NCBI RefSeq assembly: GCF_014200595.1
Contig: NZ_JACHCG010000002.1
Coordinates: forward strand, 124,001 to 188,000
Source of the DNA: Pedobacter cryoconitis
Lineage (GTDB): Bacteria; Bacteroidota; Bacteroidia; Sphingobacteriales; Sphingobacteriaceae
DNA length: 64,000 nt
Direction: 5' to 3'
Shown: piece by piece, positions 33,670-41,975 of the stretch
Numbering within the stretch: the first letter of the stretch is position 1
Layout: each line of letters starts with the position of its first letter
Translations under genes and position numbers: made by a program
Notes under the pieces: model-generated
The model's input: only the letters and a program-made list of their open reading frames with translations
What the model was told of the DNA's origin: nothing
Databases searched by the model: none

Positions 33670-34356
33670 ATGACAAAAATAGTAACCAGTCTTTTAAGGC
33701 TTATTCATTGCTCAAAAAATGGAGTATTCAAAACTACTGTTTCATTACTGATCATGAGCAGCATTATTGGGGGTACTGAAGTCACCCGGGCCCAGAATTT
33801 AAAGGAGAAATACAAAGTGGTTAACCGCGTGATCAATCTGGATAAAAAATCCGGAGCCATACAACTCAACGAAGCGGAAGGCGCTGGTATTGCCTGGATC
33901 AACAATAAGGAATTTACCGAAGGGACAATTGAATTTGAGGTGAAGGGAAAGGACAAGTTTCAAGGCAGCTTTCTCGGTATTGCCTTTCATGGACTAAATG
34001 ACAGTATTTATGAGTCTATTTATTTCAGACCTTTTAATTTCCGTGCAAGTGATCCCGACAGGAAGTCTCACGCAGTACAATATATTGCTAATCCAGCATA
34101 TGACTGGCCAAAGCTCCGGGCCAGTTTTCCCAATCAATATGAACAGCCTATTTCACCTGCCCCTGATCCAAATCAATGGTTTCATGTGAAAATAATCGTA
34201 GCTGGAGAATTCGTCAGTGTTTATGTAAATAGCAGTAAACAGCCGGTTCTTAAAGTAAAATCATTGTCTCATACCCATGGAAAAATGATTGGTTATTGGG
34301 CAGGGAATGGCTCTGGTGGGGATTGGAAGAATTTAAAGCTCATTAATTCAGACTGA
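33670..34356 (+). CDS. Secreted LamG/DUF1080-like beta-sandwich protein
   Basis: A 228-residue protein with a hydrophobic N-terminal export signal (TTVSLLIMSSIIGG) and a concanavalin-like beta-sandwich: GTIEFEVKGKDKFQGSFLGIAFHG, WFHVKIIVAGEFVSVYVN and a GSGGDWKNLKL end. These resemble the family with DUF1080/LamG folds, which bind or act on carbohydrate. It is divergent from the HTH-anchor gene, whose outer domain has a similar fold. Its end overlaps the convergent cytochrome gene by 14 nt. Confidence 0.72.
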   Translation: MTKIVTSLLRLIHCSKNGVFKTTVSLLIMSSIIGGTEVTRAQNLKEKYKVVNRVINLDKKSGAIQLNEAEGAGIAWINNKEFTEGTIEFEVKGKDKFQGSFLGIAFHGLNDSIYESIYFRPFNFRASDPDRKSHAVQYIANPAYDWPKLRASFPNQYEQPISPAPDPNQWFHVKIIVAGEFVSVYVNSSKQPVLKVKSLSHTHGKMIGYWAGNGSGGDWKNLKLINSD

Positions 34357-35332
34357 TCATATATTTTCTGATCAGCTCTACACCCTCCTTGTCCAAAATT
34401 GTTGTTCCCAACTTTGGCATATGGAATTGTCCCATATTGCCCATACGATCAACGATATTGTTTTTCTGGAACGCTATTCCTGACTCTTTAACTGGTACCT
34501 TGTAATTGAGCATGATCGATTGCCTGTAAGCAATACCATCCGGATTATGGCAATGTGCACAGTTAATTTCCATATAAGCTCTGGCACGGTGTTCCAAATC
34601 AATGTTCTTATTCTCATAATCCGGTAATGCTGATAACTTGCCGGCACTCTTTTCCAATATCAATTTTCCCTTTGCCTGCATATGAATCAGTTGGTTTATT
34701 TTTTTCTTCCCGACCATGATTTCTCTATTTAAGTTCATCCCTTTAGGGCCGATCGGGATAATTTCATCAGCAGATTGATGACAACTTACGCATTCCTTTG
34801 CAGATGGAATATGATATTTTACCTGGTGAGGCGCGTTGCTTTTGTCCAGCCAGGTCACCTTAACTTCGGCGCTTAAAGGATCATATACTGCACGATCCTG
34901 GTTTTGATTCCACTTGTAAGTACCTGCTGACCACTTACCGTTTTTTAATATCAAAAGCCGGGTTTCTAAGATCTGACGCTTTATATTTTTCCCTGTCTTT
35001 GCGCGGGAATAGAAAAAAGTTTTAGCCAGAATAGTGCCTTCAGGGAATTCCGGTAATCCGTCACCATTTAACCTGAGCTTTTTACCCGCAGGGATCTTCA
35101 TTAAACGCTGTTTCTCTGCATAATCGGTAAACAGGGTTGAAGATAACTGATAAACCTCTACACCATCGGCTGGTAAAAGACTGTCTAATTTTCCCTTAAA
35201 AAGCCCTGTTGAAGCAAGAGATTCGGGGAAAACCTGCTGATTATTTTCTACTGCTTTGTTTGTTCTATTGCAGGAGAAAACATAACAAACAGGCAGGGCA
35301 AGCGTAAGAACGACAATGATCTTTGACCTCAT
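34343..35332 (-). CDS. Diheme c-type cytochrome, lipoprotein-like
   Basis: A 329-residue exported protein with a lipobox-like signal (VCYVFSC at about residues 15-21) and two haem-c motifs, CVSCH near residue 182 and CAHCH near residue 260. The spacing and the MPKLGTTILD end resemble the SO2930-type diheme cytochromes. It is the last gene of a minus-strand run with a DUF3817 protein and a four-helix membrane protein, beginning 4 nt within the DUF3817 stop region (ATGA-type overlap), so the three are likely one electron-transfer unit. Confidence 0.82.
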   Translation of the reverse strand: MRSKIIVVLTLALPVCYVFSCNRTNKAVENNQQVFPESLASTGLFKGKLDSLLPADGVEVYQLSSTLFTDYAEKQRLMKIPAGKKLRLNGDGLPEFPEGTILAKTFFYSRAKTGKNIKRQILETRLLILKNGKWSAGTYKWNQNQDRAVYDPLSAEVKVTWLDKSNAPHQVKYHIPSAKECVSCHQSADEIIPIGPKGMNLNREIMVGKKKINQLIHMQAKGKLILEKSAGKLSALPDYENKNIDLEHRARAYMEINCAHCHNPDGIAYRQSIMLNYKVPVKESGIAFQKNNIVDRMGNMGQFHMPKLGTTILDKEGVELIRKYMISLN

Positions 35333-35661
35333 AAACCTTTATTAAGCTTAATATCCTGTTCATAGGATGGTCTGAGAATTTTATAATCTATATAAAAGGT
35401 GCCAAAAGGAATGAAGCAGGAGAGGAGTATTTTAACTGTAGTGGCTTTGTCCCACTTCTGCTGTATAGCAACACTGAAGGTATTGAAGACAAATAACAGA
35501 AAAAGTGTACCATGTACAGGGCCCATCTTGCTGACAAGAGCGGGTTGATGAAGTCCATATTTTAATGGTACGGCGATTCCTGCCAGGATTAAAAGGGATA
35601 TACCCTCTAATAGTCCAATCAGTCTTAAACGACCGATGTTTGTTTTGAATAGTTTAAGCAT
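35329..35661 (-). CDS. DUF3817 family membrane protein
   Basis: A 110-residue membrane protein with three hydrophobic segments and the family pattern LRLIGLLEGISLLIL, PLKYG, HGTLFLLF and FYIDYK. It is a relative of the DUF3817 protein at 7700-8002. It lies between the four-helix membrane protein (12 nt) and the diheme cytochrome (4-nt overlap). Confidence 0.83.
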   Translation of the reverse strand: MLKLFKTNIGRLRLIGLLEGISLLILAGIAVPLKYGLHQPALVSKMGPVHGTLFLLFVFNTFSVAIQQKWDKATTVKILLSCFIPFGTFYIDYKILRPSYEQDIKLNKGL

Positions 35662-35673
35662 GTTATATGTTTA

Positions 35674-36162
35674 TTAAGGTCTTAAGAATGGACGTTGAGC
35701 CATCGGTGAAAATGGCCATGGAATCGCAGCCAGAATGATCAATAAGGCTATACTGAAACACAAGAGCATGATGCTGAATTTTTTCTTATCCTCTTGGTAC
35801 CGTTTGGCAAAGGCAGAACCTAAAGTCACAAGAATTACTGCCGTTATCATCATTGATATATGTATAACCCCGAAAAAAGTTGATTCAGTAATTCCTCTGG
35901 CCGTAGCTATGCCGATTGTTTTGAAACGGGCTACAGCGGGACTTTTAAAATACATGACCATGCCAAGCATAAACTGAATATGGATAATCGTTGCTGTCCA
36001 ATGCCTGTATTGGTCATCCTTTTTAGTAAATAGGCTCTTAGTCACCAGGCTGGTTGCTGAGTTGTAAATAGTGAGGCTAAGGCTGATTAAAACCAGCCAC
36101 CTGAAAATGGAGTGGAAGAAAAGCAGAATTGAAAACATAAGAATAATTGGATTGTATAACAT
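35674..36162 (-). CDS. Four-helix membrane protein (annotated cytochrome b-like)
   Basis: A 162-residue protein with four hydrophobic segments and His residues at helix ends (FFHSIFRWLVL, ATIIHIQFMLGM, GVIHISMMITAV). This arrangement is typical of small Bacteroidota proteins named cytochrome b, and the histidines could bind haem. The start codon lies inside the TetR operator at 36158-36177, so it is the first gene of the repressed operon with DUF3817 and the diheme cytochrome. Confidence 0.75.
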   Translation of the reverse strand: MLYNPIILMFSILLFFHSIFRWLVLISLSLTIYNSATSLVTKSLFTKKDDQYRHWTATIIHIQFMLGMVMYFKSPAVARFKTIGIATARGITESTFFGVIHISMMITAVILVTLGSAFAKRYQEDKKKFSIMLLCFSIALLIILAAIPWPFSPMAQRPFLRP

Positions 36163-36177
36163 ACTGGTTAGTATGTT
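36158..36177. promoter_or_regulatory. TetR operator at the cytochrome b-like gene start
   Basis: A perfect inverted repeat AACATACT-GGTT-AGTATGTT covers the start codon of the membrane protein gene (36160-36162). It shares ATACTnnTTAGTAT with the palindrome upstream of the tetR gene (36785-36798). The two sites and the TetR gene between them make a self-consistent circuit. Confidence 0.75.
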
Positions 36178-36193
36178 GAAAGGGCAAATTTTT

Positions 36194-36781
36194 TTAGTTT
36201 AAACTGTTAAGATATAATTTGAACTGTTTCAGATAAGCCTGGTAGACTGATGTACCTAACGTTTTGCCCATATTTCTAATCCCTGCATATCCTGATACAA
36301 TATAGGCAGCTGCATCTGCGGGGTTGATCATTAAGCCAATCTTACCATTTTCTTTTCCTGTAATCAGACATTTTTCTATTGCGCCAGTCCATTCGATTAC
36401 GATGTTCTTTAATTGTTTATGGAATGCAGTATTCAGCGGGCTCATTTCCTCGATCAGGTTAACTGCCGGACAGCCATATCTGACATCGAAATTCACTGTA
36501 TCTTTCAAAAGGTTTGCTATCATTTGATAGATGCTTTTTATCGGATCTGCTGAGGAATTCAGCGGATCTATCAAAAAGTGTTTCATCTGCGGATGGAGGA
36601 TATCAGCAATTAACGCCAAACCCATTTCTTCCTTATTTTTAAAGTGATAAAAAAAAGCACCCTTAGTTACTTCCATAGAAGAAAGAATATCATCAATGCT
36701 GGTTGACTGATAGCCTTTGACATAAATCAATTCAAATGATTTTTCCAATATGCTGAAACGTGTTTGCGCTGCCTTCTTCAT
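36194..36781 (-). CDS. TetR-family transcriptional repressor
   Basis: A 195-residue regulator. The N-terminal helix-turn-helix unit is RFSILEKSFELIYVKGYQSTSIDDILSS, where helix 3 and the following MEVTKGAFFYHFKNKEEM match the TetR pattern. The C-terminal helices form a ligand pocket of unknown specificity. It is encoded 31 nt upstream of the membrane protein gene on the same strand, and a palindromic operator sits just upstream of its own start, so it should repress itself and the downstream cytochrome operon. Confidence 0.9.
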   Translation of the reverse strand: MKKAAQTRFSILEKSFELIYVKGYQSTSIDDILSSMEVTKGAFFYHFKNKEEMGLALIADILHPQMKHFLIDPLNSSADPIKSIYQMIANLLKDTVNFDVRYGCPAVNLIEEMSPLNTAFHKQLKNIVIEWTGAIEKCLITGKENGKIGLMINPADAAAYIVSGYAGIRNMGKTLGTSVYQAYLKQFKLYLNSLN

Positions 36782-36784
36782 AAG

Positions 36785-36798
36785 ATACTAATTAGTAT
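36785..36798. promoter_or_regulatory. TetR operator upstream of tetR
   Basis: A perfect 14-bp palindrome ATACTAATTAGTAT lies 3 nt upstream of the tetR start and shares its arms with the site at 36158-36177. Confidence 0.75.
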
Positions 36799-36944
36799 GT
36801 TTTCAAATGTATTTGTTTTCCCTATGATCAGTACTATAACTCCCTGCTTTTATAATTATTTGACTATTTCCTGACAACGCTTGCTGATACACGTTCAGGT
36901 TGCAGATCAGCTGTTCTGTGAAACATCAGCTGCATTGTTTTACA

Positions 36945-36974
36945 AAATGTAATTACATTTGACTTGATGTCAAT
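36945..36974. promoter_or_regulatory. Promoter and palindromes before an AraC gene
   Basis: A perfect 16-bp palindrome AAATGTAATTACATTT (36945-36960) overlaps a -7 element TACATTTG (36954-36961, TTG at 36935-36937 with 16-nt spacing). A second inverted repeat TTGAC-TTGAT-GTCAA is at 36959-36973. The layout suggests an operator at the promoter of the AraC gene that starts at 36984. Confidence 0.5.
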
Positions 36975-36983
36975 TACCTTAAA

Positions 36984-37841
36984 ATGGAAACTATACCGAT
37001 CAGACATATAAATGAAGCAAGAAAAGAACCGGATTTATACGGGAACCTCAGTATCCGGGATATCAGTGATGTGCTTGCTGGAAAAGATATGCTACAGGAA
37101 CTTCACCGGCATGACTTCTTTTATGTTCTCATTTTAAAAAAAGGAATTGGTCATCATGAAATTGATTTCACAGCTTATCCTGTTTGTGATCATTCTGTTT
37201 TCTTCATGCGTCCGGGGCAGGTACACCAACTCCGGTTAAAAGCAGAAAGTACAGGGTATCTGATACAATTTGGAAATGAATTCTGTTTCTCCAATGAAAA
37301 AGTATCAGAACAGCTATTACGCAAAGCAGGCAGCCTCAATTATTATCAATTTAATCCGGATAAATTTCAAAAAATACAAATCATACTAAATGATATCTTT
37401 CAGGAATATATCAGCAAAGAACAGCAGTATCAGGAAGTTATTAAAGCAAACCTGGACATTTTCTTAATTGAGCTTATCAGACAGCAAACCAGTGGTATTT
37501 CTGAACATCACAACCTTTATTCCCAGGAAATAATGGAGAAGTTTTCAGCATTATTAGAAAAACATGTTTTTGAACATAAGCAGGTAGCTCAATATGCAGC
37601 GCTATTAAATCTTTCTATGTATCAGCTGAATTCAATCGCCAAGTCAATGCTGGGCAAAACCTGTTCAGCGCTTATTAACGCACATATGATCCTGGAAGCT
37701 AAAAGAAATCTTTTGGCAACAGCGAATCAAATCAATCAGATAGCCTCTCATTTAGGCTATGAAGATGTTTCCTACTTTATCAGGTTCTTTAAAAAACATA
37801 CAGGGTATTCACCTGAACAATTCAGACAGAAGCTGAAATAA
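36984..37841 (+). CDS. AraC-family transcriptional regulator
   Basis: A 285-residue regulator. The N-terminal cupin region has ELHRHDFFYVLILKKGIGHHEI and MRPGQVHQLR. The C-terminal pair of helix-turn-helix motifs is VAQYAALLNLSMYQLNSIAKS and IASHLGYEDVSYFIRFFKKHTG, ending YSPEQFR. It is followed after about 100 nt by a methyltransferase gene, which may be its target. Its own promoter region holds two palindromes. Confidence 0.87.
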   Translation: METIPIRHINEARKEPDLYGNLSIRDISDVLAGKDMLQELHRHDFFYVLILKKGIGHHEIDFTAYPVCDHSVFFMRPGQVHQLRLKAESTGYLIQFGNEFCFSNEKVSEQLLRKAGSLNYYQFNPDKFQKIQIILNDIFQEYISKEQQYQEVIKANLDIFLIELIRQQTSGISEHHNLYSQEIMEKFSALLEKHVFEHKQVAQYAALLNLSMYQLNSIAKSMLGKTCSALINAHMILEAKRNLLATANQINQIASHLGYEDVSYFIRFFKKHTGYSPEQFRQKLK

Positions 37842-37890
37842 ATCCTATAATACTAATTTTTTGTCCTGCTATGCATTTAACCCGTGATGG

Positions 37891-37898
37891 TACTTTTG
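37891..37898 (+). promoter_or_regulatory. Candidate -7 element of the methyltransferase gene
   Basis: TACTTTTG fits TAnnTTTG and lies 39 nt before the ATG at 37938. No well-spaced -33 element is seen. Confidence 0.35.
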
Positions 37899-37937
37899 TA
37901 GCAAGGAAAGGAATTGTTTCCAGGAAATTTTAAACCA

Positions 37938-38576
37938 ATGTATATGAATAAGTCTGTAGAAGAAGAAAATAAATGGAATAACCGCTATCAGGAAGCGCAT
38001 TATGCTTACGGGAAAGGGCCTAATCTGTTTTTTAAAGAATGGCTTTATAAATTTAAACCAGGATCTATATTAATGCCTGCCGACGGAGAAGGACGTAACG
38101 GCGTATTTGCTGCGCAGCTAGGGTGGGAAGTCACTTCATTGGATCTGAGTACAGCAGGAAAATCAAAGGCATTACAACTTGCTAAAGAGAATCAGGTTAC
38201 CATGGAATACATTGTTGGAGACCTGGAACAACTTGAATTTGAAAAAGAATCATTTGATGCGATTGGGCTTGTGTATGCACATTTTGCAGCAGATAGAAAA
38301 TCTTTACTTCATCAGAAATTAGCTGGTTACCTCAAACCAGGAGGTATCATTATCCTGGAAGCTTTCAGTAAAAAGCATTTGCACCTGAATAACCTTGATC
38401 CTAAAGTTGGCGGGCCAAAAGATATTGATATGTTGTTCTCTAAAGCAGAAATAGCTGCTGACTTTGAAAATTATGATCCGCTGATTCTGGAGGAAGAGGA
38501 AGCCTTTTTAAATGAAGGAGAATATCATATTGGAAAAAGCGCCGTAATCAGATTTGTTGGCAGGAAGTCTTCTTAA
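37938..38576 (+). CDS. Class I SAM-dependent methyltransferase
   Basis: A 213-residue methyltransferase of the TehB-like/small-molecule type. The start is NKWNNRYQEAHYAYGKGPN and the SAM-binding loop is PADGEGRNGVFAAQLG, followed by VTSLDLS (acidic motif), VGDLEQLEF, and a PGGIIILEAF segment. The substrate is unknown. Start at 37938 or 37944 (both ATG) is possible; the TTG at 37914 is not favoured. Confidence 0.85.
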   Translation: MYMNKSVEEENKWNNRYQEAHYAYGKGPNLFFKEWLYKFKPGSILMPADGEGRNGVFAAQLGWEVTSLDLSTAGKSKALQLAKENQVTMEYIVGDLEQLEFEKESFDAIGLVYAHFAADRKSLLHQKLAGYLKPGGIIILEAFSKKHLHLNNLDPKVGGPKDIDMLFSKAEIAADFENYDPLILEEEEAFLNEGEYHIGKSAVIRFVGRKSS

Positions 38577-38611
38577 TGTGAATCAAATACAATTAAGTTG
38601 AAAAGCGTTTT

Positions 38612-39379
38612 TTATTGCGATTCAGTAGTGCCTTTAGCACTTAATTCCTTTTGTTTCTCTATATTAAACTTGAAAAGTTCTTCAGTGGAGACTAACTTTC
38701 GTTTGCATTTTTCTATATCTGTCCCTTCTTCCGACCATAAATAGGGGCGGAAACTATAAGATTTACTTCCGTCCAGATTTGCGATGAACTGATTCCATGT
38801 TGACCACCTTAACCCTTTATAAAAAGCAGAAAGGTCGCTGTCAAAACAGAAACGAATAAATTCACTGTAACCAAGACCAAGCGGTTCCCATTTTAAACTG
38901 TTAGGCGCCAGGTAATAAACGTTCTTTAAGTCCTCTCCAAATGCACCATAATTTATAGCAAAAAAGCCACCGGCAGCATCATCAGCTACTAAAAGATAAG
39001 CTGGCTTATCACCATATTCCTGAATTGTTTTTCCTTTGTTCCACTCTGAAACAGAACGGTTTAATTTTTTGCTGCCTGAGCCTAAAATTCTTAACCAGCC
39101 ATCATCTACCATAATGCCGCCGCTATTGTAAATCACTGCACCCAAAGTGGAATAAGTAGAAACCTGGGTATTGAATAATACATTTTTAGCTTCGGCTGAA
39201 TCAAATTCAAGTACCTGAACTTTATTTTTTGCAGAATCAACCCACTTCTGAACCAATGGCCAGGCCGGATCTGTCTGGTTAATTAACTCATTCAGACTTT
39301 GCATTTTGTTTTGTGCAAAAGTCACTGATGACAATAGGGTAAAACCCAGCAGGAAGAAATTTTTAATTGCGCTTTTCAT
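38612..39379 (-). CDS. DUF2625 family exported protein
   Basis: A 255-residue protein with a signal peptide (MKSAIKNFFLLGFTLLSSVTFA) and the DUF2625 pattern (NQTDPAWPLVQKWV, YSTLGAVIYNSGGIMVDDGWLRILGSG, AFYKGLRWSTW). The function is unknown. The ATG at 39379 is chosen because the signal peptide starts there. It is convergent with the methyltransferase gene. Confidence 0.83.
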   Translation of the reverse strand: MKSAIKNFFLLGFTLLSSVTFAQNKMQSLNELINQTDPAWPLVQKWVDSAKNKVQVLEFDSAEAKNVLFNTQVSTYSTLGAVIYNSGGIMVDDGWLRILGSGSKKLNRSVSEWNKGKTIQEYGDKPAYLLVADDAAGGFFAINYGAFGEDLKNVYYLAPNSLKWEPLGLGYSEFIRFCFDSDLSAFYKGLRWSTWNQFIANLDGSKSYSFRPYLWSEEGTDIEKCKRKLVSTEELFKFNIEKQKELSAKGTTESQ

Positions 39380-39470
39380 CGAAACAGAACTTATCTTTTC
39401 CAAATATAGGATGATTTTAATAACCAACGGTCTGAAAATCTTTTTATAGATTCTCAGACCGGGTTAATAC

Positions 39471-40298
39471 TTATAAAGTAGCCGTAGCATATGGACTTTC
39501 AAGATTAAGGTAAGTCGTCAGGTTTTTCCTGTAAGCCTCAGTGCCCTCTTCAAGTCTTTTAGTATAAATTCTTACTGCATCATTTCCAGCAAGGTATCTG
39601 AGTTGATCTTTTCCATCAGTAGCGGCCTGGTATACTACATCAGCTATCAACTTTGTTTCAGAAAACTCCATTAATGTTCCATCGCTAAATCCTTCGGTCA
39701 TTCTTTGCATCAATGGATCATAGCTCTTATCTTCTGCAACTTTCATAACATTCATATAATTACTTTTAATACCTCCGGGAGCCACAGTTTTGATACCGAT
39801 GCTGAATTGTGCGAGGTCATAAGACATACTCTCGCTCCAGCCCTCCAATGCCCATTTGGAAGCATTGTATATGGAACTAAGCGGATAAGAGGCCAGTCCG
39901 CATAAGGAAGTCGTGGTTATAAAAAGTCCTTTTCTTCTTGCTTTGAAATAAGGAATAAATGCCTTCGTAATCCAGACTACCCCAAAGAAATTCGTTTCAA
40001 ACTGACTCCTGATTTCGGTTGTTGTATAGGATTCCAAAGGCCCTATTAATCCGTAACCAGCGTTATTAAATACGACATCAATATCGCCCAGTTCAATGGC
40101 CGCTTTTACCGCCGTTTCAATTTGCTTATCATCCGTTACATCAAGCTTCAATAACGTCACGTTTTCTAAATGATTGAGTTCGGTTTCTTTTTCCGGAGCG
40201 CGCATGGTTGCAATTACTTTCCAGCCTTTTGCCTGAAATAACTGAGCAGTAGTTTTACCTAATCCGGCTGATGCGCCAGTAATAAAGATTGTTTTCAT
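39471..40298 (-). CDS. Short-chain dehydrogenase/reductase
   Basis: A 275-residue classical SDR. The cofactor loop is TGASAGLGKTT, NNAGYG lies near residue 85, and the catalytic residues are in the TTSLCG (Ser) and YNASK (Tyr, Lys) motifs. It is not in an operon with the flanking genes and has no adjacent regulator. The substrate cannot be inferred. Confidence 0.88.
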   Translation of the reverse strand: MKTIFITGASAGLGKTTAQLFQAKGWKVIATMRAPEKETELNHLENVTLLKLDVTDDKQIETAVKAAIELGDIDVVFNNAGYGLIGPLESYTTTEIRSQFETNFFGVVWITKAFIPYFKARRKGLFITTTSLCGLASYPLSSIYNASKWALEGWSESMSYDLAQFSIGIKTVAPGGIKSNYMNVMKVAEDKSYDPLMQRMTEGFSDGTLMEFSETKLIADVVYQAATDGKDQLRYLAGNDAVRIYTKRLEEGTEAYRKNLTTYLNLESPYATATL

Positions 40299-40500
40299 CT
40301 TGAATCGTATTTATTGTGTATGTATAAACTATTACAAAAGTCAGTACTAACTGAAAGAAGACTGTAACCGAAATGGTAAATGTTGTAGCTGAAAAAGAAA
40401 TAGCTGTTAAGCTTATGGAAAGCCAGAACGATTAGCATCCATATTATAAATGGGTAAGAAGTATTTTATAGTCTGGTGCTAACCTCTAAATTTTAAAGCA

Positions 40501-41325
40501 ATGTTAGGTTCAAAAATCGATTTATTTGGCAATGAGTGGCTTGATGTAGTATTTGATCAGAAAAACAAAAATTATGGCGCTTATATGCTCCGCAGACAAA
40601 GTTCTTCCGATACAGTTAAAGCTCTTTTTATTGCAGGAACACTGTTTATCCTGCTATTTTTATCCCCTAAAATTATTAGCCTGATCAAAGGCAGTAGTTC
40701 ATTGGACGAACATCAGGAAACGACAAGAGTAGTCACAGTTCAGGCTATTCCTCCGGTGGTTGAACATAAAACTCCGCCACCTGCTGCGGTTGTACCACCC
40801 CGTGCAAAAGTACCAAATGTTAAATTTACAACGCCGATTGTTGTGGACAGAGAGGTGGAAACAGATCCGGTGCAGATTAAAGATCTGGTGAATGCAACTC
40901 CGGGACAAAAGAACATCGTTGGTGATCCGGATGGACAAGTTGTAGTTACGGGGCCAACCGGTGACGGGCCTGCAAAACAAGCGGCGGCAGTAGAAGACAC
41001 GAAGGTTTATGAGTTTGTAACTCTGGAAGTTCAGCCTGCTTTTCCCGGAGGAATAGCTCAATTTTATGCTTACCTGTCAAAGGCAATAAGATTTCCTGAA
41101 GCAGCTCAGGAAGCTAATGTGCAGGGTAAGGTTTTTGTATCTTTCATCATAGAAACAGATGGTAAACTGACGGGTATCAAGGTAGAAAGGAAACTGGGCT
41201 ATGGTACGGATGAAGAAGCTATCCGTGTATTAAAAGCAAGTCCGGCATGGACTCCTGGTATTCAGAATGGAAGAAAGGTCCGGGTAAAGTATAATATTCC
41301 GATCAGTTTTTCTCTTGGTCAATAA
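40501..41325 (+). CDS. Energy transducer TonB
   Basis: A 274-residue TonB-like protein. One membrane segment near residues 42-62 (FIAGTLFILLFLSP) is followed by a proline/valine-rich periplasmic spacer (PPVVEHKTPPPAAVVPPRAK) and the C-terminal TonB domain (QPAFPGGIAQFYAYLSKAIRFPE, ANVQGKVFVSFIIETDG, GYGTDEEAIRVLKASPAWTPG). It couples the proton motive force to outer-membrane transporters. No TonB-dependent receptor lies beside it, which is common in this phylum. Confidence 0.9.
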   Translation: MLGSKIDLFGNEWLDVVFDQKNKNYGAYMLRRQSSSDTVKALFIAGTLFILLFLSPKIISLIKGSSSLDEHQETTRVVTVQAIPPVVEHKTPPPAAVVPPRAKVPNVKFTTPIVVDREVETDPVQIKDLVNATPGQKNIVGDPDGQVVVTGPTGDGPAKQAAAVEDTKVYEFVTLEVQPAFPGGIAQFYAYLSKAIRFPEAAQEANVQGKVFVSFIIETDGKLTGIKVERKLGYGTDEEAIRVLKASPAWTPGIQNGRKVRVKYNIPISFSLGQ

Positions 41326-41330
41326 AATAA

Positions 41331-41372
41331 CAAACAGGACATGCCGATAAACCTGCACGTCCTGTTTGCTTT
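41331..41372. terminator. Convergent terminator after tonB
   Basis: A 14-bp stem with one mismatch (41331-41344 with 41355-41368), a 10-nt loop and a T run. It lies between the tonB and acetyltransferase genes. Confidence 0.75.
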
Positions 41373-41374
41373 TA

Positions 41375-41881
41375 TTAAGCTGAGATTCTTTTTCCTAAGA
41401 TCTTAAGGCTTTTTTCTTCACCATCAAGTATGGCTACGTCAGGTAAAGTACCCCAATCTTCAAAGCCAAAATGCCTGAATAATCCTAAACTAGGCTCATT
41501 ATGAGCAAATATAAATCCCAGAACAGTGGTTATGCCCAATGCAGCACATTTGCTTAATGAATCAGCCAGTGTTCTTTTACCCATTCCTTTACCGCGTTGA
41601 TTTTCATCCAGATAAATACTTATTTCTGCGGTACCGTTATAGGCAGGCCTGCCATAAAAAGCCTGTAAGCTTACCCAGCCAATAATCTCATTATTTTTGT
41701 TTTCAATGACCCAAAGTGGATGTTTTTCTGCTGTATGTTGCTCAAACCACTTTATTTTACTCTCTACGGTAACCGGTTCAGTGTCTGCGGTCACCATTCT
41801 TGAGGCAATTGTTGAATTATAAATGGATACTATAGTTTTTAAGTCGGATATTGTGGCATTTCTGTAGTTTATTTCTTCCAT
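41375..41881 (-). CDS. GNAT N-acetyltransferase (phosphinothricin-acetyltransferase-like)
   Basis: A 168-residue acetyl-CoA-dependent transferase. It has RNATISDLKTIVSIYN at the start, EISIYLDENQRGKGMGKRTL with the acetyl-CoA loop, and GFIFAHNEPSLGLFRHFGFEDWG. These match the Pat/bar-like subfamily. The natural substrate may be an amino acid analogue. Confidence 0.87.
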   Translation of the reverse strand: MEEINYRNATISDLKTIVSIYNSTIASRMVTADTEPVTVESKIKWFEQHTAEKHPLWVIENKNNEIIGWVSLQAFYGRPAYNGTAEISIYLDENQRGKGMGKRTLADSLSKCAALGITTVLGFIFAHNEPSLGLFRHFGFEDWGTLPDVAILDGEEKSLKILGKRISA

Positions 41882-41975
41882 TTATTTAAATATGTAATTA
41901 ATATTGGTCTGAATCGGTGTTTTTATTGCTTTGGACCCGTAAAAATAGAAATGTTATCTGTGAAATTGAAAATTA

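Noticed and set aside
40404..40466. 20-codon ATG frame (MVNVVAEKEIAVKLMESQND) upstream of tonB
   Set aside because: Too short, with no partner gene or clear start signal. Probably chance.
40699..41061. 120-codon minus-strand frame
   Set aside because: Antisense to the proline-rich part of tonB; composition is an artefact of that region.
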